64,000 nt of DNA from positions 124,001-188,000 of the forward strand of contig MU863917.1 of the NCBI GenBank assembly GCA_033296885.1. The letters are read 5' to 3'. Within the stretch, counting starts at the first letter, position 1. Every line of letters starts with the position of its first letter. Positions 1-10,748 of the stretch are shown here, one piece after another. The notes beneath the pieces were generated by a model, which ran no database searches, was not told the origin of the DNA, and saw only the letters and a list, made by a program, of their open reading frames with translations. Both the position numbers and the translations under genes were made by a program. The stretch comes from Triangularia verruculosa. Taxonomy: Eukaryota; Ascomycota; Sordariomycetes; Sordariales; Podosporaceae.

Positions 1-754
1 GATCCCTCTGGAACTTCTCCTGTGCAAGGCGCCTTTCCTCTTCTTGGAATCTCTGTTGAATGTTCCGGTAATCATCATCCCTACGTTGAAAAAGTTAACA
101 CAGAGCTTCGAGGTTTGGAACAGAAGTGCTTACTCAGTAAGGTCGACGATTTCTGGCTCGTCCTCCGCATCACTGCTCTCAAACAACCCAAGGCCAGAAT
201 CTCCACACCCCGGGCTCGGTGACGCTCGGTTGGAGTTATTCGGGCCCCACACTGACGAATCTACAGTCAGGCGAGCAGTTGCGAACGAGCGTTTTCGGGA
301 CCCAGAGGCTGAATGGTGCGCCGCAGGTCCCGTCGAACTCGAATTCGGCGGGTTCGACATTCTCGAAGACGACCCGTTGCCTAGTCTAGAAGGAGCTGGG
401 AGGTTATGGTTAGCTAGAGGAGTTCTTTGAAACAATCATGGGGAGCTTTTTAAGAATGTAGCATAGATTGAAAGCCTGCTGAGGGGTAAGGTTTTAGAGG
501 ACCAAGTGTTCGTACCTTGACCTGCGGTGGGAACTATCGTCAGCGTACCGCCCTGCTCTGCGCCAGCGAAGCCATGGAGGAGTATTGGGACCTGACTAAC
601 CTGGTGAATGAGTTCCGCGGGACCTCCTCTCCTTAAGCTTGATCAGTTCCGCCTTAGCGTCCCGTATCTGCTCGTTGATTTCCGTAGTCCGCGGTTGCTC
701 CCCCAACGACTGCAATATCGCAAGCTGGACCGCGATTTCGTCTTCGAGGTCCAT
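1..754 (-). CDS. 5' part of a SUMO-interaction-motif protein, cut by the window edge
   Basis: I do not recognise this protein with certainty. The ATG is at 754. Proposed exons are 754-601, 557-516, 413-134 and 80 to beyond base 1, and the splice phases agree throughout. The N-terminus (MDLEDEIAVQLAILQSL, then a charged helix about residues 25-45) looks like a short coiled coil. A Ser/Pro/Asn-rich linker follows, then EIVDLTEDDD, a textbook SUMO-interaction motif (hydrophobic core with an acidic tail). The motif is joined exactly across the third intron, to a charged helix rich in Glu, Arg and Gln that runs off the window. SIMs of this form occur in SNF2-type repair helicases such as Uls1 and in SUMO-targeted ligases, but nothing catalytic is visible here. 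The two small upstream introns are less certain than the third. Confidence 0.55.
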
Positions 755-2119
755 GAGGGTTGAGAATCCAGAAGTTCTTCGGTTTATGCTTTGTTGGACA
801 GTCCAAGGTACTGAATCGTTGTGGATTAGGCGGGGGGGCTCAGGCTGGCAGTGGTGGCACAAATGGCCGGTCGGTCAGTCCTCAAAGCGAACGAGATGAG
901 GGAGAAAGAAGAGGCTGCAGATAGACGAGGCTTTTAGGGCTTGCAGTTTCCAAAGCCAACCAAGTGTTGGCGCGCGGGCGAAGGCAGGCAAAGACGGGCA
1001 AAAAGTAACCACAAATGGTCGGTCAAAATCAGTCGGTACCTTTTTGTACTGCGAATGGGGGCTTGGAGAAGGCAGTGATCGTCCGGTGTGGTCACTCCTT
1101 GCTGCAGCTTGAGAACTTGGCGCGCATCTGTTCGCTCAGGCAGTTGGCAGGCTGGGCAGCGATGCGGAAGCCGGGAGGGATAGAAGTTGATGGACGTCCA
1201 ATGGGAAAATGAGATGTGCGACAAAGCTAGGCAGGAGAGTTGCCCGCCCTTTTGGCAGTCGAGCTCTGCAAAGTTGGGCTTATCCGTCCTTCTGAGCTCA
1301 GCAGCTCACGATTATTGTTGCCCACTCTTTCTGCCGCGAATGTTGCATGCATCCATGGATGCTTGGTGACTACTGAAAGGCTCGGCACTGGAATTCTCGG
1401 GCCCAGCGCTGAGTTTCTCGAATTCCCCATGTTGTAGCGACACCGGGGCGCGCTCTAGCGAACAGGTAGATAGTGGGGCGATTTTGATCAGCCCCCACAG
1501 CACCCCCGTTATTTAGTGGGGTCTGCTCCGCTACCGCGAAACAGAAGTGGGGTCCTTAGCAGGCAGACACCCTGGCAGACCTGCAGGGATTCAGCTGAAG
1601 TCTGCGAAACGAAATCTCTTGGCTTTTGAAGCTCGTGCGACTTTGACGTCCTCAAAATTCTGCCAGCTTCAAGAGGCGGTTGCTTTCAATAGTCGACCGT
1701 TGTTATCATACCAAGATTATGGAGCACTCAACAAAAAGAGCAAACAGAAAACCTCACAACCTCAACCACTGGCAATTTGGCCACCTTGACAATGAACAAA
1801 ATGAGAAAATCCAGCAAGTCTCTCACAGCATCTCAAGGGTCACTCAAGAGTCCCTCACGAGTCCAGATCGAGTCCACACATATTACTGAAGGACTTTGAA
1901 TATGTGAGCCTCCTCGTACCATTATTAACTGAAGCACTGTTACGCTACACAACACTCTCAAACGTAGGTTTGAGGCTGAAAACACACACCTCCAACTCCT
2001 AGTAACTCCCCATAGAAAAAGAAATCCAAAAAAAGACCGACCATGATGCACTAAGTTTCCATGCAAGAGCGATTCAAAGACACAATACAGGGTCTTCCTC
2101 CCAACCTCTAAATTCGCAG
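755..2119. other. Intergenic, no gene seen
   Basis: This holds the upstream region of the minus-strand SIM gene and the 3' flank of the phosphodiesterase. Open frames are short, without conserved motifs, and overlap on both strands. I see no repeat or RNA gene. Confidence 0.6.
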
Positions 2120-4456
2120 TTACTCGTTGGGGTTTTCTGGAGGCTCATCACTGTCGCCATCACCGCCGTTGGAGACTTTGTCCCACCAATGGGAAACCTT
2201 TCCGGAAAACCAATCCCAGAATCCTTTGACTGAGTCTCCGACTTTGTCCAGAGTGGATTTGTCACCATCATCTTCGCCATCCCCGCTGGGATTCGCCGAG
2301 GGTTGTGGTGTTGGCCTATTCACTTCGACGGTCTTCTCGACGGTCTTGGTGACCGTTGCTGTCGTGGCAACCGAAATAGGACTAGTTGTGACGGGATCGG
2401 TAATAGCAAGCTTCGCAGATGTTGAGATTGACAAAACTGGAGGTCGAGTTGGCCCGTGGTCGCTGTGAAGGCCAATTGGCTTCAGAGGAAGTCTCAGGGT
2501 GCCATTATTCGGTGCAGGAGTAATCCCAACCGAATCACAGAGCATGTTGTATACATTGATGTTTTCTGCTTTTCTCAGTTTGCATAATTGAAAAAGTAGG
2601 ATGCTGAGCGACTTACGGAAAACCTCGACTTCGCTGTTTGGCTGGTGAGGGAAAGCAGGGCCCCTGGCGATGAATAGAGCTCTCATCAGAGGGTGTTCAT
2701 TGTCGTAGCCGTGTAGGCCTCGGGGAGAGTAGACAGTTCCCTTCGCCTGTGCCTCTTTCAAGTCCATCTCCTCCATTTTCACAAGCGCCCAGCCGGTCTT
2801 GGGTACAATCCAGAGAGGAGCAATGCGGTCATTACGAGAGAAGTGCCATCTCTCAGGCATGTCCACATCCCTGAGATAGACGTCAAGGTTGGGGTTCGCC
2901 TTGGTCTTTTCGACCAATTGGGCGTGGATTTCCTGAAGATCATTGGGGTTCTTGGGTCTCAAACCAACCAGTGGCCATCCATCAGTATGTTCGATCTTGT
3001 TGATATCAACAAGATCCTCCAGTTGTACAATGCGCGTGATATCTGTTGTTGCCATACCGTGATCAGAAACCACAATGACATTCACGATGTTTGTCAAGCG
3101 GCGCTCCTCCAATCCCCTGAAGATTTGATCCAACATCTTGTCGACCTTGCCGATAGTGGCTTGAATTTCGGTGCTGTTGGGACCGAATGTGTGCCCGACT
3201 GCATCGACATTGGGCACATAGGCTGCGATGACCTGAGGGCGCTCGTCGTCGGGCATATCTATAAACTCGAGGACCCGATCGACTTTCTTGGACAGCTTCT
3301 CCTTTCCGTTGTACTTGTCCATATACGTGGGGTCCGTGTTAAGAACGTGAGCTTCACTTCCGGGCCACATGTGTATCGCAGTCTTCAGCCCTTGTTTCTG
3401 CGCCGTTACCCAGAACGGCTCGCCCTTCCACCATTTAGGGTCGAGACTCCTTTTAGGATCGGTATAGTAAAACTCCTGTTTAAGCTCGGGGTCCCAAAAG
3501 GAATTACCCACGACTCCATGAGCTTCCGGGTACAGCCCCGTGACCAAGGTATAATGGTTAGGAAAAGTGACGGTGGGGAAAGAGGGCAGCATATATCGAG
3601 GAGAGACGCCCTCCTTGATAAAAGCGTTGAGCCTTGGTGTCAGGCCTCTGTCGACAAAATCGGCGCGAAACCCATCCAAACTGATGATAATAGTTGTTGG
3701 TGCAAACATTGCTGTACCGTTACTGACCAGCGCGGCCGCATGGTGTGCAGATGCCTTCTTTTCAATCGATAACTTCCAAGCAACCAATACCAGAATCCCA
3801 AATCCAACAATTATGAGGGCATAAAGTAACCCCCAGCGACAACAGTTCCGGCGTCTCTTAGCCTTTGCCGCGCCCATATGCAGGAGATTATTCCTATCCA
3901 CCTCATCACTGTCGTCGCGGTCACTGCTTTCCCCAGTCTCACTCCCACTCTTCATACCCCCCTCTTCCATTTCATACATCAACTCCCCATCCTCGCCATG
4001 TTGCGCCTCGGCCAACAGCCGGTCCTTCTTCGCCTTTCTCCTCGCCTTCCTCCGTGACCTCTTCTCCTCACCCTGATGGCCGTCAACCGACTCAGCCGAG
4101 TGAAACGACGGACTCGCCGATCTCGATCTCGACGCATCGCTCAGTCTCCGTGAAAACAAAGTTAAGGGGTTCGGTATCGGTAACGGTAGCCCAGATCCCC
4201 TCCTCTCCCGCTCCTTCTGTCTGCGGGTCTCAGTCACCAACTGGCCCAGCTCCTCCTCCTCCATCAGCACCAATCGGTCGTGTGCCCTGAGTTCACGGCT
4301 ATTTCTGGCGCGCATTTGCCTCTCGTCATCCTCGCTGTCGGTGTCTTGATCGCTGCGGATCGAGATGGCATCGGCATCGTAATCGGACGGCGACAAGAAC
4401 ATCTGTTGGTCTCGGCCGCCCGCATTTGTTGTGTTCAGCGGCTGGAGGGGACGCAT
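2120..4456 (-). CDS. Type II membrane nucleotide pyrophosphatase/phosphodiesterase (NPP family)
   Basis: This is an alkaline-phosphatase-superfamily phosphodiesterase that hydrolyses nucleotide pyrophosphate or phosphodiester bonds outside the cytoplasm. The N-terminal 200 residues are cytosolic, charged and Ser/Arg-rich. A single membrane anchor lies at about 207-228 (LLYALIIVGFGILVLVAW). The catalytic domain follows: ISLDGFRADF carries the first metal ligand (about D261), FPTVTFPNHYT carries the Thr nucleophile (about T297), and VSDHGM carries later metal ligands. The C-terminal tail is Thr/Pro-rich and ends in a Trp-rich amphipathic stretch. The frame is open throughout, but 2616-2566 has intron signals (GTAAGT, CAG). 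Removing these 51 nt gives FQNINVYNML, which fits the family better, so I infer two exons (4456-2617, 2565-2120) and 761 residues. The exact substrate cannot be told from sequence. Confidence 0.9.
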   Translation of the reverse strand: MRPLQPLNTTNAGGRDQQMFLSPSDYDADAISIRSDQDTDSEDDERQMRARNSRELRAHDRLVLMEEEELGQLVTETRRQKERERRGSGLPLPIPNPLTLFSRRLSDASRSRSASPSFHSAESVDGHQGEEKRSRRKARRKAKKDRLLAEAQHGEDGELMYEMEEGGMKSGSETGESSDRDDSDEVDRNNLLHMGAAKAKRRRNCCRWGLLYALIIVGFGILVLVAWKLSIEKKASAHHAAALVSNGTAMFAPTTIIISLDGFRADFVDRGLTPRLNAFIKEGVSPRYMLPSFPTVTFPNHYTLVTGLYPEAHGVVGNSFWDPELKQEFYYTDPKRSLDPKWWKGEPFWVTAQKQGLKTAIHMWPGSEAHVLNTDPTYMDKYNGKEKLSKKVDRVLEFIDMPDDERPQVIAAYVPNVDAVGHTFGPNSTEIQATIGKVDKMLDQIFRGLEERRLTNIVNVIVVSDHGMATTDITRIVQLEDLVDINKIEHTDGWPLVGLRPKNPNDLQEIHAQLVEKTKANPNLDVYLRDVDMPERWHFSRNDRIAPLWIVPKTGWALVKMEEMDLKEAQAKGTVYSPRGLHGYDNEHPLMRALFIARGPAFPHQPNSEVEVFRKSLSILLFQLCKLRKAENINVYNMLCDSVGITPAPNNGTLRLPLKPIGLHSDHGPTRPPVLSISTSAKLAITDPVTTSPISVATTATVTKTVEKTVEVNRPTPQPSANPSGDGEDDGDKSTLDKVGDSVKGFWDWFSGKVSHWWDKVSNGGDGDSDEPPENPNE

Positions 4457-5140
4457 TGTGGGCGGGGAAGTCGACGACCTAACAAAGAGAATGGTGTGTG
4501 CTCATCGGCCCCTTGAATCGGGATCCTCTCGCTCGGCAAATCTATTGTTTGTCAATCATCGCACAGCTCCTGCTCTTCGCGGCAAGGAGTTTTGGTCAAA
4601 AGAAGGTTCAGGTCGTTGCTGCTTCGCAAATGGCAAACTGCAACGTTGATTTCAACCACATGGGGCCCATGGAAATTTGACAACTCCATGCACCCCAGGG
4701 GTGGCTTTTGTTTGACAGGCTTGGCTTGGCCCACTTTGTCGGCAAGGTCCCCCTTTGCGAGTTTTGACCAACTTTGACAGTGTCTGTACATCAACAATTC
4801 TCGATCAACCTTTACTTTGCAGATCCGATCGATCTAACATAGCCGCCACGGCAGCTATGGATTTTGAGGGCTACGTACGATAGTACAGCTCTCACTCATC
4901 ACGACCAAAAGCTAAGCCATCTGGATCAACCAGCCTGTTCACATGTCACACGCCTCAGCTCAACCCCTCACACCGAGTTTCATAGCATCATGATCAACAA
5001 CAGAAGTCTTATCGTTGTCTGTTTCTCACTGTGTCACAGTTATTCTGGGGTTATCTCATTATCCGCTCACTCATCAAAACCACCTCGCCATCCCAAAACT
5101 GATAGCCAGCAAACGCCATCAACGCCACGGCTCGCAAAAC
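4457..5140. other. Intergenic, phosphodiesterase upstream region
   Basis: This lies between the 5' end of the phosphodiesterase and the 3' end of the LYC1-like gene, both on the minus strand. No coding signal or repeat was seen, and small frames on both strands look random. Confidence 0.6.
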
Positions 5141-6316
5141 TTAAGGCAAGCAATAACCGTAATTGTCCTCCCACTCAATCATACGACCCAACTCTCCCGG
5201 TTCCGAGGGCTTCCAACGCAGGCTCGGCACACATCCGCCCATCTGTTGATCGAAGACAACCTTGACACTCGCTGTGTTCCTGTTACCAACAGCTTTGCAT
5301 CCTGTGACAATATCCTCGTCGGGGTTCCAGAGCACCACTCTCGGCAAGCCCCAGTCCTTCGCCTCAGCCAGCGCTGCCTCGAGCAAAACCTGCGTATCGG
5401 CAATTCTCTGAGCTGCAGTTTGACGCTCTGCTCCGTGCACAATTCTCAAGATTCGAAGCTTCTTTGCTGGGATGTCGTGTGCCCAGTACAGCCAGCTTCT
5501 CGAGTTGGCCGTTTTGGCGCCCTTATAAGGAATGGTCCTTCCCGTCATTCTTACTGCGTCGAATTCAGCCCGTGCAAGCTGCCATTCTAGGCGGGCATAA
5601 GTCGGGGCAAAAGCCACGTGCGTTTTCTTGCTTGGCGACATATTTTTGAAACGAGCACCGAGCTGGTAGTTGTCCTGCTTGCAGAGCCAGGGGAGATCCT
5701 CGATTCGCAGAAGGTCGACCGTGACGGCGTCGACGAGTCCGGTGGGGCGGTATGAGAACGATGGAGCTCGGGACCTTGAGCCCTCTTCCGGGAACTGTGT
5801 TGGTGATTCGACTGGAGTCAGAGGGCGTGACTGGGGCAGTGAAAGAAGAATCAGGTTGGCTTGCTTCCCTTGGTAGGGAAGCCAACCAAGCCCGGTGTAA
5901 TATTCTCTCCCACTGTCGCTGAAAAACACACTGCATTCGCTGTCTTCATCCATCCGCTCCTTCACGTATCGAAGCAGATAAGCAGCCATGCCAAGCCTTC
6001 GCCAGACTGGTGTAGTGAAGACATGTCGGATGGTGTAGCCATATGCCTCTCTGGCGCTGTCATCAGAAACAAAAATCTTTTGGCGTGTGGCTTCACAGCT
6101 GGCTATGATCTGTCTTGGGTAGCCTTTGAGATAGAGGACCCATTGTCGGCGGGAGGATTGGGTCAACTCATGTTGCGTGAGATGGCGTTCTCGCTCGATG
6201 AAGCCGTCAGGTGCAGGGCAAGCTTCGGCTCTCAGTCCCAGAGCAATACGCTGCTGCTCCGGTGTGGCTTCATCGAAGACAACATCATCGAGGGTCAAGC
6301 CCATCGGCTGCGCCAT
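5141..6316 (-). CDS. LYC1-like GNAT-fold N-acetyltransferase
   Basis: This is a single-exon protein of 391 residues. The first half resembles the GNAT domain of fungal LYC1-type proteins: RIALGLRAEACP near the start, a central beta strand, and the acetyl-CoA pyrophosphate-loop region RHVFTTPVWRRLGMAAYLLR, then YYTGLGWLPY. The second half (DLLRIEDLPWLCKQD onward) matches the layout of the LYC1 C-terminal region and ends in EDNYGYCLP. Yeast LYC1 in Yarrowia is a lysine N6-acetyltransferase of lysine catabolism. Related proteins in filamentous fungi are numerous, so the substrate here is inferred only. The ATG at 6316 is the first in frame, followed by MAQPMGLTLDD. It is divergent to the eL14 gene over a 1.7 kb gap. 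Confidence 0.65.
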   Translation of the reverse strand: MAQPMGLTLDDVVFDEATPEQQRIALGLRAEACPAPDGFIERERHLTQHELTQSSRRQWVLYLKGYPRQIIASCEATRQKIFVSDDSAREAYGYTIRHVFTTPVWRRLGMAAYLLRYVKERMDEDSECSVFFSDSGREYYTGLGWLPYQGKQANLILLSLPQSRPLTPVESPTQFPEEGSRSRAPSFSYRPTGLVDAVTVDLLRIEDLPWLCKQDNYQLGARFKNMSPSKKTHVAFAPTYARLEWQLARAEFDAVRMTGRTIPYKGAKTANSRSWLYWAHDIPAKKLRILRIVHGAERQTAAQRIADTQVLLEAALAEAKDWGLPRVVLWNPDEDIVTGCKAVGNRNTASVKVVFDQQMGGCVPSLRWKPSEPGELGRMIEWEDNYGYCLP

Positions 6317-8027
6317 GGTGATCTTGGTAGTGGTGACTAGTAACCTATATCTGTAACTGGTGAGTGGGGATCAAATTCGGCTGGTGACCGGGGGTTCCAA
6401 GCTTCGATGCGAGTGGATCTTAACGGCTGCAGGTTTCCTGTGGGTCCAGAAAGGCTGAAGTTCGTCCGACGAAGAATTGGAATGTTAGAAAAGGCAAGGC
6501 GCCCAGGTTTCAATAGGAAGAGGAGGAATGCGGCGCCAGGCAGAAGGGCATGATGAAAACTTAGACGAAGAGAGTTTATATGGGCTGCAAAATGTGAAGT
6601 GGCACTTTGGACAAGCCTTTTCAAAGCCGTTCAGGTCAGCGGGAAGAGAAATAAGCTTTCTGTTTCCGCGGTGGTGGGCACCCCCAACCCCGTGATTTGT
6701 TCCCTATCAAGATCTCCAGACCAGTCTTGCCCAATTGCACAAAACTCAGCGTCGCACTTGCCCACCCCGAATCTTATCATTTGGTCATCATCTGTGGCGT
6801 CGAAGGACAGCAAGCGTGCTGAAAATCTCGCAACAGCCAGGAGACCGGCGGTAGGGGCAAGGTCAAAAGTATGGAAACAACCTCATGGGGGAATGGGAAT
6901 GGGATGTGGACAGGGATGGTTGGATGCAGAGGTCACGATAGCGGGATATGACACTGCAGATCGCATGCATATGCCATCTCTTTGGGACTGGGACTTTCGA
7001 CTCCTTCCAATTTCCACCTCGAAAAGACTGGGAGCCTAACCTTTGAGATAGGTCAAATGACTTGAACAATTACCGGGAATAGGTCGGGAGCTGTTGACAA
7101 TCACTCGGGCTTGCATGCCGCAGACAACCTTCGGTGGTTGTGAGATCGGACGCCGAAGAGGAGGATAACCGGGATACGGACCTCCTCCCTCGGTCGATTA
7201 CATCCGAGTCTGGGAACCTGCCGCACCTGTCAACTTCTTTGAGGCGAGAGTAGGCGGCCTTGTTCCGCGGAAGACAACAGCACGCCAATGGCTGGATGGG
7301 TGAGGTGATTGTTGCTTTGTACGGATACGAGAGTGAGGGAATGAGTGGCTTGCTCGTCCAAGATCGGGGGACTTGAGTTGGCACAAAAAAGGTGGACAGC
7401 TTGTATCACCATCCACGTTTAAGGCCGAATATCTTGGCATCGCCAAACTCGTTCTTGACAACTAGACAGCCACGCCATGAGTTTGCCTGGATCAACCGAC
7501 TAGCTTGACAAAGCTGGTGGATCATAATACTGTAATACCGAAGCCAGTATTGATGATCGTGAGGCCGATGGGATGCAAATATGAAAAGGTTGCGGTGCCG
7601 AAAGTGAAATGGTTGGTCTCGACTGGCAAGAGGTGTCGTCAAAAAGTAGTGGGACCTAGCTATCTCAAGCCACAGGTGCCACGGTTTCCACGGGTGCCAA
7701 GCCTCATATTGCCCCGCCCTGTGGCGCAAGAACGGTCGCACATGAGTGGTCGGAACCGGCACCAACTCATTCCGCAAAATTTCCACGAGCCCTGCCAATT
7801 ACCAACGCACACAAAATTTGGTCTGGATATCGGTGCATGGTAGCGACTTCGAATCTTTGACGGCCCCGGAACAGCATCAAAGGTACGCGCGACCCCATCT
7901 CCCTGCCCACTGTAATTACCCACGACCCTTTCGCCTTTTCCTCCTCATTTTCGCTTTTCGCACTTCTCCAAGCACCTTGCTGGACCGACCTTACTAACAC
8001 AACAGCATCACCAGACAGTCGACCAAA
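6317..8027. other. Divergent intergenic region between LYC1-like gene and eL14
   Basis: This 1.7 kb stretch carries both promoters. Open frames up to about 146 codons exist on both strands but lack conserved motifs and overlap one another. The last 120 nt before the eL14 ATG are pyrimidine-rich, as expected for a ribosomal protein leader. Confidence 0.6.
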
Positions 8028-8560
8028 ATGGCGGAACTCAACATCGGAGCGACAGCGTGGCGCCGCGTAGAGGTTGGCCGTGTTCTCAAGCTTGAGAACG
8101 GCAGCCTCGCTGCTATCGTCGAGATCATCGACCACAAGCGCGTATGTTTGAACCCAATCCAGCGAGAGGATGCCGAGCACCGAATGGCGATATCTACAAT
8201 CAAGTGAAAGTGAAAACGGACAGAGAACTAAACATTGGATTTCAGGCTTTGGTCGACGGCCCTTCCACCAACGAGAAGCTGGCCACCCCCCGCGGCGAGG
8301 TCTCTTTCTCCAACACCCTCCTGACCCCCATCGTCATCGAGAAGCTCCCCCGTGGCGCCCGGACAGGTGCCGTCAAGAAGGCCTGGGAGGCTGCCGGCGT
8401 TGATGCCAAGTGGGCTGCCACCAACTGGGCCAAGAAGCAAGAGAAGCAGGAGAAGCGCCAGGCCCTTACCGACTTCGACCGCTTCAAGGTTATGCGGTTG
8501 AAGAAGCAGAGAAGATTCGAGGAGCGCAAGGCTCTCGCCAAGATCAAGGCCTCGGCTTAA
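8028..8560 (+). CDS. 60S ribosomal protein eL14
   Basis: This is a structural protein of the cytosolic large ribosomal subunit. Exons are 8028-8141 and 8246-8560, giving 142 residues. The intron (GTATGT ... ACTAAAC ... TTTCAG) falls between codons, after DHKR. The N-terminal KOW-like part has the eL14 signature WRRVEVGRVLKLENG and AAIVEIIDHKR. The middle contains IEKLPRGARTGAVKKAWE, and the tail is a long basic helix (KKQEKQEKRQ, FKVMRLKKQRR). The start ATG lies in AAAATGGCG. It is the first of four co-directional housekeeping genes (eL14, NAC alpha, ATP7, COX16). Confidence 0.95.
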
Positions 8561-9434
8561 ATGTTGGGATTGGGCGTCTTGGTAGATGGGAAGCGTTTCG
8601 TTCGGCATGGTTCTCTGGGGGAGGAAAAGATGGGATTTCTGGGAGGGTCAGCATAAGGGTCAGCACAACATGGGATTGCTGAGTTATTCTTTGCGTCTAT
8701 TTCGGAAGGCCTCTATGTCACACTCAACAACGATTGTGGCCGGCGTCATGGAAAGGGCGAATTAAAGCCAAAATGACATCCACCTTACCAACCATCGGGG
8801 GCACATTGTCGAATGCCGAAACTACGGGATTAGATTGGTGACAGTGAGCTCTGTCCGTTAAAATGAATACCCCCAGAATACATGACGACAATGCACTTGC
8901 CAAATCACTCTGTGTCTTCTGTTCATTCTTGCCATGGTTGTTTGACTTCAAATACTAGATTTAATTCTCAATTCATATCCATGTGTTTATTGACGGCCGA
9001 GATTCCCTTGATTGACATCAGTTCTCGATTCGTTATCGCGATAAGCGGAGCAGTGCAGTGGCCCGTAGTCAGACCAGGAGAGGCAGTCAAGTTGAGTCTG
9101 GAAATCCTCCAGATTACCTAATTGGGACTAGCGCAATTTATACAGCTTGCGGGTACTCCAAGCCCTACCTGAAAATTGGAGCCGAAACTTTTCTTCGCAC
9201 CACGACGAGAGTCTTCCTACCCCCGCATATCAGGTGTAAACGTCAGTTTCGATATCAATGTGAGTACAGCGCGGGGAGTGATTCCCAATGTCTTTTCAAG
9301 AGGGCCCGGAGAGGGGACAGTCCCTTTTCTGGTCGAACTTCATGTTCAAGCTCGACTTGTCTCCCAGGGTGGTTTGTGTGTGCGTCAGTTAGTCGCAAGA
9401 GCTGACAAGGTCAACCCGCCAACTAGCATTCAAG
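8561..9434. other. Intergenic, no gene seen
   Basis: This holds the eL14 3' flank and the NAC alpha upstream region. No conserved open frame, repeat or RNA gene was recognised. Confidence 0.6.
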
Positions 9435-10233
9435 ATGGCCAACCCCCGCGTCGAGGAACTCCCTGAGGAGGAGGTTAAGAAGACCCAGGTTGAGGAGCTC
9501 GATGACTCCTCCGACGACTCCGATGTCGAGGCCGGCGATGCCAGCCTCCCCGCCGGCTCGACCACTATGGTCCACTCTCGCAACGAGAAGAAGGCTCGCA
9601 AGGCCATCGAGAAGCTTCACCTCACCCGCGTCCCCGGCATCACCCGTGTCACCCTCCGCCGTCCCAAGAACGTGAGTTTTTATGCAGGAGGAGCGCAAAG
9701 ATATTTTGTGGATTGGAATACCGTTGAAGCTGGGCGAGGAATCTAAGTGCGGGGTTATATGGGAAAAGCACATTGGCTGACCAGGGTGTTGGATTGTACA
9801 GATTCTCTTCGTGATTAACAACCCCGAAGTTTACAAGTCCCCCAACAGCAACACGTACATGTGAGTAGAGCCGGTTCGGGCCGTCGTTGGGTTTCTGTTG
9901 CATGAGGTGCTGACCCCGCTTCACAGTGTGTTCGGTGAGGCCAAGATCGAGGACCTCAACGCCAGCGCTCAGGCCGCCGCTGCCCAGCAGCTCGCCAACC
10001 AGTCCGCTGAGCACGACCACGCCGGCCACGACCACTCCCACGAGGGTCACTCCCACGCTGCCAAGGAGGAGGAGGAGGAGGATGACGGCGAGGAGGTCGA
10101 CGCCGAGGGTATTGAGGATAAAGACATTGAGCTTGTCATGACTCAGGCCAACGTTTCCAGAAAGAAGGCCATCAAGGCCCTGAAAGAAAACGACAACGAC
10201 ATAGTCAACTCGATCATGGCATTGAGCGTCTAG
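9435..10233 (+). CDS. EGD2: Nascent polypeptide-associated complex subunit alpha
   Basis: This is the ribosome-associated chaperone subunit that pairs with NAC beta at the tunnel exit and influences targeting of nascent chains. Exons are 9435-9671, 9802-9860 and 9927-10233, giving 200 residues. The order is an acidic N-terminus, then the NAC domain (KLHLTRVPGITRVTLRRPKN, ILFVINNPEVYKS, TYIVFGEAKIEDL), a linker, and a C-terminal UBA domain (DIELVMTQANVSRKKAIKAL) ending NSIMALSV. All junctions keep the frame. The linker carries six Asp/His/Gly-type repeats around HDHAGHDHSHEGHSH before an acidic stretch, which is unusual for a chaperone linker. The NAC beta partner gene is also in this window, at 44.9 kb. 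Confidence 0.95.
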
Positions 10234-10748
10234 GGTTGAGAGTTGCGGCGTCCTTTCTTACAGCAAAACAAATCTACATCAACTATCCGTGAAGGATTGA
10301 GGGTGGCTGTTCTGGCATTACTGTTCAGTTGGCTCATTATTTCGTGAATGATCTATATGCTTTGCTGCTCTTGTTACCCCGCGATTTAGTGCCAATGGAA
10401 TGTCTGTCTGCATCTGTAGTAGGCATTTCAAGACGGGAATAGAAACCCTGTCTCAAGGTCTTGGGCTTTTGAAAGCTTCCTTGGGTTATCATCATCGAAT
10501 TTGAGGAACAGTATATTGTAATTTGCCGTGTCCAAGCTCATCCTAGTGTAAGCATCTGTCCCGCAATCCCAAAGCTCAGCCAGCTCGCGAGATCCCGGAG
10601 CTAGCCAACAAGCCCTGCCGTTGATTCCGTGGAGAAGTCACGTGATTGGAGATTCCGCGCCCGGCAAACGTTGCTTGGATTCGGCAGACTCAACGCAACG
10701 ACAGCGACGCAATTCCCCCCTCCAGACCATCTCAGAACCACCGCAAAA
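10234..10748. other. Intergenic, no gene seen
   Basis: This is the NAC alpha 3' flank and the ATP7 promoter. No coding or repeat signal was seen. Confidence 0.6.

Noticed and set aside
2843..3772. 309-codon open frame on the plus strand
   Set aside because: It is fully antisense to the catalytic domain of the phosphodiesterase. The real gene has conserved motifs there, and the antisense translation has none.
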